5,109 nucleotides of DNA from contig JAZOOT010000060.1 of the NCBI GenBank assembly GCA_045655165.1, positions 1 through 5,109 on the forward strand, written 5' to 3'. Numbering within the stretch: position 1 is the stretch's first letter; every line of letters begins with the position of its first letter. The position numbers and the translations under genes were made by a program. This DNA comes from SIG607 sp045655165. Lineage in GTDB: Bacteria; Bacillota; Clostridia; Oscillospirales; Acutalibacteraceae. This document shows positions 1 through 4,954 of the stretch, piece after piece. The notes under the pieces are model-generated. The model made no database searches. It saw only the letters and a program-made list of their open reading frames with translations, and was not told where the DNA came from.

Positions 1-359
1 CCAAAGCCGTGTGTCATTGCCTGTGCGATGGTATCGAACATCATATTGAGTGAAGAGTTACCGCCGACAATAACCTGCTCGGGATTAACGTCAAGAATTT
101 GTGCAAACAAATCTTTAAGTTCAATAAGACCGTCAAGACCGCCGTAGTTACGGCAATCGGTACCCGTACGGTTTTTAAAACCTGAATCGTTGCCAACAAG
201 GTCAAAGATACGGTTGCTGACGTTCATTTGGTCAAAACCGGGTTTGCCACGTGACATATCAAGTGATAAATGAAGTGTTACAAGATGCTTAAAATCAGAT
301 TTAACTTGCAAAAATTCTTTTTCAAGTTCTGACTTTGTCATTGTCAAATAATTGCTCAT
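1..359 (-). CDS. PLP-dependent aminotransferase, class I/II fold (MocR-like), N-terminal part only
   Basis: Seen: reading leftward from ATG at 359, an open frame of 119 codons continues past the left edge, so only the N-terminal quarter or so is present. It begins MSNYLTMTKSELEKEF, then has SLDMSRGKPGFDQ (residues 32-44), NYGGLDGLIELKDLF (71-85) and VIVGGNSSLNMMFD (96-109). Family knowledge: the 'LDMSRGKP..Q' opening followed by a YGG/GL..LK block and a GGN-S segment, which contributes to the pyridoxal-phosphate phosphate pocket, is typical of the fold-type I aminotransferases annotated as class I/II or alanine-glyoxylate/MocR-like in Clostridia. The catalytic lysine would lie outside the window, and the substrate cannot be inferred. 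The start is supported by a strong GGAGG at 365-369, five nt before the ATG, and by a good promoter at 389-417. It is a separate transcription unit, insulated from the tRNA genes by the terminator at 415-454. Confidence 0.85.
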   Translation of the reverse strand, partial: MSNYLTMTKSELEKEFLQVKSDFKHLVTLHLSLDMSRGKPGFDQMNVSNRIFDLVGNDSGFKNRTGTDCRNYGGLDGLIELKDLFAQILDVNPEQVIVGGNSSLNMMFDTIAQAMTHGF

Positions 360-388
360 AAATTCCCTCCTTAAGACTTAACTAATAT

Positions 389-417
389 ATAATATCATAA
401 TAGGGATAATATTTCAA
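389..417 (-). promoter_or_regulatory. Sigma-A type promoter for the aminotransferase gene
   Basis: On the minus strand a -35 box TTGAAA (412-417) is followed by exactly 17 nt and a -10 box TATTAT (389-394). Each box has five of six consensus bases. The predicted transcript would start near 382, giving a leader of roughly 23 nt that includes the GGAGG ribosome binding site. The -35 box overlaps the T-tract of the tRNA terminator, so the two units are packed with no spare sequence. Confidence 0.7.
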
Positions 418-454
418 CAAAAAAATAAGAAACCCCGAAAAGGAGTTTCTTATT
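415..454 (-). terminator. Rho-independent terminator after tRNA-Gln
   Basis: Positions 424-436 and 442-454 form a 13-bp stem around a 5-nt loop (437-441). Read on the minus strand, 12 pairs are Watson-Crick and one is a G-U wobble; on the plus strand that position would be a C-A mismatch, which favours minus-strand function. The stem is followed on the minus strand by seven T residues (419-425). It starts one nt after the encoded CCA end of tRNA-Gln, so it is the natural end of the tRNA transcript. Confidence 0.88.
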
Positions 455-455
455 T

Positions 456-530
456 TGGCTGGGGTGGCAGGATTCGAACCTACGCATGTAGCAGTCAAAG
501 TGCTATGTCTTACCGCTTGACGACACCCCA
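456..530 (-). tRNA. tRNA-Gln (anticodon TTG)
   Basis: The complement folds as a complete 75-nt cloverleaf with CCA encoded (456-458). The acceptor stem begins TGGGGTG and pairs with CACCCCA; the first pair is U-A, as is usual for glutamine tRNAs. The anticodon stem TAGCA/TGCTA encloses the loop CTTTGAC, giving anticodon TTG (complement of 496-498). The T arm carries the standard GGTTCGAATCC sequence. It lies downstream of tRNA-His and probably shares its transcript, because no convincing promoter is visible in the 55 nt between them. Confidence 0.96.
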
Positions 531-544
531 ATATTAAGTTTTTT

Positions 545-579
545 GATATAACCCCTTTGGTGTTCAAAAGGGTTATATC
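545..579 (-). other. 15-bp hairpin between the two tRNA genes
   Basis: Positions 545-559 and 565-579 are inverted repeats of 15 bp with a 5-nt loop (560-564). As for the downstream terminator, the single imperfect position is a G-U wobble on the minus strand and a C-A mismatch on the plus strand, so the structure looks selected as minus-strand RNA. On that strand it begins six nt after the CCA end of tRNA-His, but it is followed by AAAAAA rather than a U-tract, so it is not a standard terminator. It may guide processing of the tRNA-His 3' end or attenuate transcription into tRNA-Gln; that role is inference. Confidence 0.6.
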
Positions 580-585
580 TTATTG

Positions 586-663
<78 letters not shown>

Positions 664-676
664 ACAAGCAAACACT

Positions 677-698
677 ATTATAACAAGCATGTTATAAT
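677..698. repeat. 9-bp perfect inverted repeat overlapping the tRNA promoter
   Basis: ATTATAACA (677-685) and TGTTATAAT (690-698) are perfect inverted repeats separated by AGCA. The left arm contains the -10 box and the right arm fills most of the spacer. This is operator-like in shape, but it may simply reflect the AT-rich promoter. Confidence 0.55.
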
Positions 699-705
699 TT
701 GTCAA
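677..705 (-). promoter_or_regulatory. Consensus sigma-A promoter for the tRNA-His/tRNA-Gln unit
   Basis: On the minus strand TTGACA (700-705) and TATAAT (677-682) are separated by exactly 17 nt: both boxes and the spacing are perfect consensus. Transcription would start near 670, only a few nt before the mature tRNA-His end. A T-rich stretch (707-712 on the complement) lies just upstream of the -35, as in strong stable-RNA promoters. The -35 box begins eight nt after the stop codon of the four-cysteine protein gene. Confidence 0.9.
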
Positions 706-712
706 CAAAAAA

Positions 713-925
713 TTAAAGCGAAAAATCTTCTGAATTATAATCGGTTTTAATTGTTATGTTATTTGGCTTTCTTTTTAATGGGTCATATTTATAATGCTTG
801 CAAGAATCATTAAAATTTGATATACCTTTATGTTTGCAAATAATGTTTTCGGTAAAATCTAATGCAGTACCGTAAATACAGTATTTACAAGCAGGTGTAA
901 TATTTTTATTAAATATCTTTGCCAA
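713..925 (-). CDS. Small four-cysteine protein of unknown function
   Basis: A 70-residue protein with no membrane segment or signal peptide. Cysteines 13, 16, 30 and 42 form CxxC-x13-C-x11-C, the spacing expected of a small zinc-ribbon-like or other metal-binding knuckle. A KYDPLKR block (46-52) follows, then a variable polar tail ending EDFSL. I recall similar short proteins in many Clostridia, with the same four cysteines and the conserved 'YDPLKR' ending; they have no assigned function that I know of. The start is TTG at 923-925, preceded by a G-rich ribosome binding site (AGGGGGT on the minus strand, around 933-939); no ATG is available nearby in frame. It begins 26 nt after the ylbJ stop with no terminator between, so the two are probably cotranscribed. 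No convincing terminator separates it from the tRNA genes either. Metal binding is inference from the cysteine pattern. Confidence 0.85.
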   Translation of the reverse strand: MAKIFNKNITPACKYCIYGTALDFTENIICKHKGISNFNDSCKHYKYDPLKRKPNNITIKTDYNSEDFSL

Positions 926-951
926 TTTATGGACCCCCTTATTTTTTTATA

Positions 952-1953
952 TTATATCAAATCTTTCAGCAAATTTCCACTACTTTTTCTTTTAATTGAC
1001 AACATGAAGCAAAATAAGGTAAAAATTAAAAATAAACTAAAAAATATACCGGAATTTTGTGTTGGCACAAGGTTTTGTGCTGTGTTTGAAAATACAGGAA
1101 GGGTAATTTTAAACGCTTTAATAATAAATTTTAAAATTCCAAGCGATATTACAATGTGAAATGTTCGCCATAAAATAAGTTCAATAAATTTAATTTTAAA
1201 TTTTTTAACAAAAGAAAATATTTGCAAATAAACACATAAACCGCAAAAACTTAAAAGAATGCAAACTGCATATACGTTTTTTTGCCTAAGTACTGCCGAA
1301 GTTATTTCGGCTACAGTAACAAAGTAAATTGAAAATTTTTCCCCAAAAACAAGTTCAATAATTTTTGAAAAACATGAAATTAAAACTAAATAAGTACAAA
1401 TATTTTTTAATGAGTCAACTGCGTCTAAAGCACTTTTTTGAATTGCTTTGGTTATTTTAACGGTACTGCTTTTTGTATGTGTTGAAAAACTAAAACCGCC
1501 TAACAGTATAAAAAGAACAAACGAAGCAAGAAATTGTGACGCAAAAAGAATAACACCTAAACTTTTGTTGTTTAATACACCAAGACCTACTGTATTTATA
1601 ATAAAACCCGGTCCCGCATTTATAAAGGCGGGTAAAAGCAAAGTTGCTGTTTCTTTTTTTATGCATTTTTTGTTGCAATATAAATCTAAAAGTTTTGCGC
1701 CAACAGGGTAGCCCGATATTGATGACAGCAAAAACAAGCCGAAAAAACGTTGCCTTTGGGGTAATATTTCTATTAAATTACAGTTAATTATAAGAAGCGA
1801 AACAAACATAACCGGAAAAAGTGAAGGTATAACATTTTTTACACAAACAACTGCAGTGTTAACAAATGTATTTGCAACTTGACCCGAAAAAATACAAAAA
1901 AGAATTATTAACACCAAAAGAAAAATAAGCATAATTGTTTTTATAATTTTCAT
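952..1953 (-). CDS. ylbJ: YlbJ-like sporulation integral membrane protein
   Basis: A very hydrophobic 333-residue protein with many membrane segments: 7-23, roughly 43-60, 70-80, 104-123, 131-153, 184-203, 228-247, 258-282 and 302-320. Family landmarks are visible: VKNVIPSLFPVMF (38-50), SGYPVGAK (80-87), INAGPGFIINTVGLG (111-125) and SFCGLCVYLQI (235-245). These match the YlbJ family (nucleoside-transporter gate-like fold), which in Bacillus subtilis is made in the mother cell under sigma-E and is needed for spore cortex formation; what it transports is not known. The protein is shorter than the roughly 400-residue B. subtilis version but the core is intact. The start is taken as ATG at 1953 because GGTGAT (1957-1962 on the complement) lies just upstream. 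A frame-consistent ATG at 1998 would add 15 residues but has no ribosome binding site. It is divergent from yqfC across a 66-nt gap. Confidence 0.88.
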   Translation of the reverse strand: MKIIKTIMLIFLLVLIILFCIFSGQVANTFVNTAVVCVKNVIPSLFPVMFVSLLIINCNLIEILPQRQRFFGLFLLSSISGYPVGAKLLDLYCNKKCIKKETATLLLPAFINAGPGFIINTVGLGVLNNKSLGVILFASQFLASFVLFILLGGFSFSTHTKSSTVKITKAIQKSALDAVDSLKNICTYLVLISCFSKIIELVFGEKFSIYFVTVAEITSAVLRQKNVYAVCILLSFCGLCVYLQIFSFVKKFKIKFIELILWRTFHIVISLGILKFIIKAFKITLPVFSNTAQNLVPTQNSGIFFSLFLIFTLFCFMLSIKRKSSGNLLKDLI

Positions 1954-1975
1954 AGTATCACCAATAAATTCTATG
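1951..1975 (-). promoter_or_regulatory. Inverted repeat enclosing the ylbJ ribosome binding site; possible sigma-E-like -10
   Basis: Positions 1951-1958 and 1968-1975 are inverted repeats matching at seven of eight positions, with a 9-nt loop. Read on the minus strand, the 5' arm is CATAGAAT, the loop contains GGTG of the Shine-Dalgarno, and the 3' arm contains the ylbJ start codon. CATAGAAT also resembles the sigma-E -10 element (CATACAnT), but a start from it would fall almost on the Shine-Dalgarno and the -35 region is poor. The element is real as sequence; its function is uncertain. Confidence 0.4.
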
Positions 1976-1995
1976 AATTGAATATTATAAAATTT

Positions 1996-2022
1996 CATAT
2001 AAAATTATAGGTGATTTATATG
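1996..2022 (+). promoter_or_regulatory. Inverted repeat enclosing the yqfC ribosome binding site
   Basis: CATATAAA (1996-2003) and TTTATATG (2015-2022) are perfect inverted repeats. The 11-nt loop between them holds the Shine-Dalgarno AGGTGA (2009-2014), and the right arm ends in the ATG start codon. The layout mirrors that at ylbJ on the other strand. CATATAAA also loosely resembles a sigma-E -10 element. The stem is AT-rich and weak, so a DNA-level or chance explanation remains possible. Confidence 0.4.
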
Positions 2023-2274
2023 GATATTAAAAATTTAGCAAATGATATTTTGATTGACGGCGTTATTGGGTGCCATGTTGAATTGTTTTCAAATAAAAAA
2101 CTTATTATAGAGGGATGTTATGGAATTATTGAGTACAATGAAAATTTTGTAAGAATAAACCTTTCAAAGGGTGAAGTTCAAATTTTTGGCAGGAAATTAG
2201 AAATTTTTAATATGATTTCTTCTGCAATAACTGTAAAAGGCACTATTGATAATATTGAGTTTATTGGTGTTTAA
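2020..2274 (+). CDS. yqfC: YqfC family sporulation protein
   Basis: An 84-residue soluble protein rich in alternating hydrophobic residues that suggest beta strands (CHVELFSNKKLIIEGCYGI; FVRINLSKGEVQIFGRKLEI), ending AITVKGTIDNIEFIGV. This is the pattern of the YqfC/YabP-like small sporulation family: a short beta-rich domain with 'EGxxGIxEY' and 'G(K/R)xLxI' turns, ending in 'I.G.I..I.F'. YqfC is a sigma-E regulon member of unknown biochemical role, almost always encoded next to YqfD. Identification rests on both the sequence pattern and the yqfD neighbour. The start is ATG 2020, with AGGTGAT (2009-2015) five nt upstream. The open frame reaches back to a GTG at 2011, but that GTG lies inside the Shine-Dalgarno and is rejected. 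Confidence 0.85.
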   Translation: MDIKNLANDILIDGVIGCHVELFSNKKLIIEGCYGIIEYNENFVRINLSKGEVQIFGRKLEIFNMISSAITVKGTIDNIEFIGV

Positions 2275-2276
2275 TT

Positions 2277-3458
2277 ATGAACGTATATTTACTTTTGCTG
2301 AAATACATTTTAGGAAGTTTAAAGTTAAAATTACACGGTGAATTTTGCGAAAGGTTTTTAAATTTACTTGCTTCTAACAATATATCCTTTTGGAATGTTC
2401 AAAAAAAGAAAAGCAATTTTTATATTGAAGTTTATAAAAAAGATATTTTAAAAATTAAAAAGCTGCGAAGAAAAACTTTAGTACATATAAACATTGTTGA
2501 AAAAAACGGGGCTTTTAAAATTTTTAATAAATACAAAGGACGTTACGGTATAATTGCAGGGGCGATTAGCTTTTTGCTAATTATAAATTTTATGTCAAAC
2601 AGAACTTGGGTAATTAAAGTTACCGGGAATGTTAAAAACAGTGAAGCCGAAATAATATACGCACTTGAAAATTTAGGCGTTAGCGCAGGAATTAAAACAA
2701 ATAAAATTAACACCGACATTTTGAAACAGCGTTTAATTTTAAACTTAGACAACGTTTCGTGGGCATCGCTTAACAAGCAATCAAGTGTACTTGAAGTTAA
2801 TATTAAAGAATATGATGAGGAAAAACCTAATTACGATGAACCATGCAATATTATTGCTTTGTGTGATGGAATAATTAGTGAAATTAAGGTAAACATCGGC
2901 CTGTGCGAAGTAAAAAGCGGGCAAACGGTTAAGGCAGGACAGCTTTTAGTTTCGGGAATTATTAGTGATTCGGGAAGCAATAAAGCGGTACATTCTATTG
3001 GCGAAATTTATGCTTTTGTGCCTGATACATTTAAAACCGAAATTAACAAAACCGGCAAAAGAAAGGCTTTTACAGGTGATTTAATTAAGAAAAATACAGT
3101 TGAAATATTTAATTTTAAATTGCCTTTGTTTTTAAATTCACCAAAAAACAACGTTGATATTGAAACAAAAACAAAAAACGTAACTTTTTTTAAAAGACAA
3201 TTACCAATTAAAATTCATACAAAAGTTTATAAGCCATACAAAAACGAAGAGTTTATTGTTTTGTCAAGTGAAGTTTTGTCAATTGCCGAAGAACGTTTAA
3301 AACTAAAAATGGAAGAAGAAAATGCAAAAAATTATGAAATTATTTCTTGCGATGTGCGCGAAACCGAAAACAGTTATGTTTATACGGCTAAAATTAGAAA
3401 AACTATTGATATTGCAAAGCAAGAAAACTTAAAAATAAATGATGAAATATTAAAATAA
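2277..3458 (+). CDS. yqfD: Sporulation protein YqfD
   Basis: A 393-residue protein, close to the roughly 400 of B. subtilis YqfD. An N-terminal cytoplasmic-looking basic domain (1-89) contains the family feature of a short amphipathic start followed by 'FWNVQKKKSNFYIEV' (38-52). One membrane segment follows (about 91-107, GIIAGAISFLLIINFM), then 'RTWVIKVTGN' (109-118), typical of the family and resembling the start of a POTRA-like domain with EAEIIYALENLGVSAGIKTNKI. A large, probably external domain includes VNIKEYDEEKP (174-184), a GxxVKAGQLLVSGII segment (215-229) and GEIYAFV (242-248), which look like barrel-sandwich turns. The C-terminal stretch is charged. YqfD is a sigma-E-dependent sporulation protein of unknown mechanism, likely membrane-bound in the mother cell. 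It starts two nt after the yqfC stop with GGTG at 2266-2269, so the two genes are translationally close and form one operon. Confidence 0.92.
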   Translation: MNVYLLLLKYILGSLKLKLHGEFCERFLNLLASNNISFWNVQKKKSNFYIEVYKKDILKIKKLRRKTLVHINIVEKNGAFKIFNKYKGRYGIIAGAISFLLIINFMSNRTWVIKVTGNVKNSEAEIIYALENLGVSAGIKTNKINTDILKQRLILNLDNVSWASLNKQSSVLEVNIKEYDEEKPNYDEPCNIIALCDGIISEIKVNIGLCEVKSGQTVKAGQLLVSGIISDSGSNKAVHSIGEIYAFVPDTFKTEINKTGKRKAFTGDLIKKNTVEIFNFKLPLFLNSPKNNVDIETKTKNVTFFKRQLPIKIHTKVYKPYKNEEFIVLSSEVLSIAEERLKLKMEEENAKNYEIISCDVRETENSYVYTAKIRKTIDIAKQENLKINDEILK

Positions 3459-3470
3459 CTGTGATATAAT
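3442..3470 (+). promoter_or_regulatory. Probable extended -10 promoter for phoH-ybeY-era
   Basis: TGATATAAT (3462-3470) is a perfect extended -10 element (TGnTATAAT). With a 17-nt spacer, ATGAAA (3442-3447) is a four-of-six match to the -35 consensus. The boxes straddle the yqfD stop codon. Transcription would start near 3477, leaving a leader of about 24 nt with GGAG at 3491-3494. It would let the housekeeping genes be transcribed apart from the sporulation pair. Confidence 0.6.
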
Positions 3471-3500
3471 AAATAAAAATAAATTAAGTAGGAGTTTTAA

Positions 3501-4490
3501 TTGATTACAAATATTGATGTTGAAAGAATTGAAGACCTTTTAAACCTTTTTGGCGATTTTGATTACAACATTAAAAAAATTAATAAAGAATTTAACGTTG
3601 TAATTACACAACACGGAAGTACTATAACAATTAACGGTGAAACCGACAATGTTTTAAAGGCGCACAGGGTACTTGAAACGTTGCTTGTTTCTATTGCTAA
3701 CGGCGAACAAATAACCGAACAAAGCCTTGATTATGCAGTTAATCTTGTTAAAGAAAACAAAGAAGAACGTATTAAAGAGGTTGCAAACGCCGATTTTGTT
3801 TGTATTACTTCCCGCGGGAAGCCCGTAAAACCAAAAACACTTGGTCAAAAAACATATGTTGATGCTATTAAACGCAACACTATAACTTTTGGCGTTGGCC
3901 CCGCAGGAACCGGTAAAACGCACCTTGCGGTTGCTATGGCTGTTAATGCCTTTAGAAACAAAGAAGTTAATAAAATTATTTTAACGCGCCCTGCAGTTGA
4001 AGCAGGGGAGAGTCTTGGATTTTTACCGGGTGACTTGCAACAAAAGGTTGACCCGTATTTAAGACCGCTTTATGATGCTTTATTTGAAATGCTTGGCGCC
4101 GAAACTTTTCAAAAATGCCAAGAGCGCGGCGATATTGAGGTTGCTCCGCTTGCTTATATGCGCGGAAGAACGCTTGATGACAGTTTTATAATTTTGGATG
4201 AAGCACAAAACACTACAAGCGAACAAATGAAGATGTTTTTAACCCGCCTTGGTTTTCATTCAAAGGCGGTAGTAACGGGTGATATTACTCAAATTGATTT
4301 ACCCGCAGGTAAAACTTCGGGTTTAAAACAGGCAGTAACAATATTAAAAAATATTGAAGATATTGCAATTATTAAACTTACCGACAGTGACATTGTAAGG
4401 CACAGGTTAGTTCAAAAAATTATAAATGCTTATGAAAAACAGCAAAACAGGGGACCTAAAAATGAAAAACAACAAAATAAACATTTATGA
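3501..4490 (+). CDS. phoH: PhoH family ATPase (PhoH-like protein)
   Basis: A 329-residue protein of the usual length for bacterial PhoH. The N-terminal part (about 1-90) is the small KH-like/phage-tail-like domain typical of PhoH, with VVITQHGSTITINGETDNV (33-51). The ATPase domain shows Walker A GPAGTGKT (133-140), TRPAVEAGESLGFLPGD (162-178), YMRGRTLDDSFIILDEAQN (219-237, with Walker B FIILDE) and the C-terminal DSDIVRHRLVQKII (295-308), all diagnostic. PhoH proteins are cytoplasmic ATPases related to superfamily 1 helicases; genomic linkage to ybeY and era suggests a role in RNA or ribosome metabolism, but the precise reaction is not settled. The start is TTG 3501: the codon immediately before it is an in-frame TAA, and GGAG lies six nt upstream, so no ATG start is possible at this position. 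The basic, Gln/Asn-rich tail overlaps the start of ybeY. Confidence 0.95.
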   Translation: MITNIDVERIEDLLNLFGDFDYNIKKINKEFNVVITQHGSTITINGETDNVLKAHRVLETLLVSIANGEQITEQSLDYAVNLVKENKEERIKEVANADFVCITSRGKPVKPKTLGQKTYVDAIKRNTITFGVGPAGTGKTHLAVAMAVNAFRNKEVNKIILTRPAVEAGESLGFLPGDLQQKVDPYLRPLYDALFEMLGAETFQKCQERGDIEVAPLAYMRGRTLDDSFIILDEAQNTTSEQMKMFLTRLGFHSKAVVTGDITQIDLPAGKTSGLKQAVTILKNIEDIAIIKLTDSDIVRHRLVQKIINAYEKQQNRGPKNEKQQNKHL

Positions 4491-4944
4491 TAAACAAAAT
4501 AAATACAAATTGCCAACCGGTATTCGCCTTTTAGTTAGGCGCGCTTGCAACGCAACGTTAAAGATGGAAGGGTTTAATGACCCTGCCGAAATTGACGTAA
4601 CATTTGTTAATGATGATGAAATTAAAGAACTTAATTCAATTCACCGCGGTATTGATAAATCTACCGATGTGTTGTCTTTTCCACTTTCGATTAACGGTGA
4701 ATTTGATGTTAACCATGAAACCGAAACCTTGTTGCTTGGCGACGTTATAATTTCGCTTGACCACGCTTATGCACAGGCGGATTTATACGGACATACCATT
4801 CAGCGTGAAATTGCTTTTTTAACGGTACATTCGGTATTGCATTTGCTTGGTTACGACCACGAAAACAGCAAATTAGAAGAATCGGTTATGAACGAAAAAC
4901 AAGAACAAGTTTTAGACCAATTAGGACTTTCAATAGTAAAATAG
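4462..4944 (+). CDS. ybeY: YbeY endoribonuclease / rRNA maturation factor
   Basis: A 160-residue cytoplasmic protein, the normal family length. It carries the zinc-binding signature HSVLHLLGYDH (H123, H127, H133), preceded by LNSIHRGIDKSTDVLSFP (58-74; the TDVLSFP block is diagnostic) and LLGDVIIS (91-98). YbeY is a metal-dependent RNase that acts in 16S rRNA 3'-end maturation and ribosome quality control; all three metal ligands are present, so it should be active. The start is ATG 4462, with AGGGG at 4449-4453 eight nt upstream. The open frame extends to 4426, but that start lies deeper within phoH, lacks a suitable ribosome binding site and would add 12 residues unlike the family. The chosen start overlaps phoH by 29 nt, implying coupled translation. 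Its stop codon overlaps the Shine-Dalgarno of era. Confidence 0.96.
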   Translation: MKNNKINIYDKQNKYKLPTGIRLLVRRACNATLKMEGFNDPAEIDVTFVNDDEIKELNSIHRGIDKSTDVLSFPLSINGEFDVNHETETLLLGDVIISLDHAYAQADLYGHTIQREIAFLTVHSVLHLLGYDHENSKLEESVMNEKQEQVLDQLGLSIVK

Positions 4945-4954
4945 GTGATAAATT

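Noticed and set aside
382..567. 61-codon minus-strand open frame across the first tRNA and its terminator
   Set aside because: It is a translation of tRNA-Gln and flanking hairpins; the RNA gene explains the sequence.
926..951. Possible terminator between ylbJ and the four-cysteine gene
   Set aside because: The sequence is T-rich on the plus strand but has no stem-loop; on the minus strand it holds only the ribosome binding site of the downstream gene.
929..1159. 76-codon plus-strand open frame
   Set aside because: It lies opposite the 3' end of ylbJ, has no ribosome binding site or recognisable motif, and is explained as an antisense shadow.
1448..1711. Plus- and minus-strand open frames inside ylbJ
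   Set aside because: Both are shadows of the YlbJ coding frame, which has clear family motifs throughout this stretch.
1954..1998. Fifteen-residue N-terminal extension of ylbJ from an upstream ATG
   Set aside because: No Shine-Dalgarno precedes 1998, whereas GGTGAT sits correctly before the ATG at 1953; the extension also overlaps the yqfC control region.
2011..2019. GTG start for yqfC
   Set aside because: The GTG is part of the AGGTGAT Shine-Dalgarno that serves the ATG at 2020.
2543..2776. 77-codon minus-strand open frame inside yqfD
   Set aside because: Antisense shadow of the YqfD membrane segment and following domain; no start signals.
3654..3923. 89-codon minus-strand open frame inside phoH
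   Set aside because: Antisense shadow; the phoH frame carries the Walker A region here.
4426..4461. Twelve-residue N-terminal extension of ybeY
   Set aside because: It lies within the phoH coding sequence without a suitable ribosome binding site; AGGGG precedes the ATG at 4462 at normal spacing.
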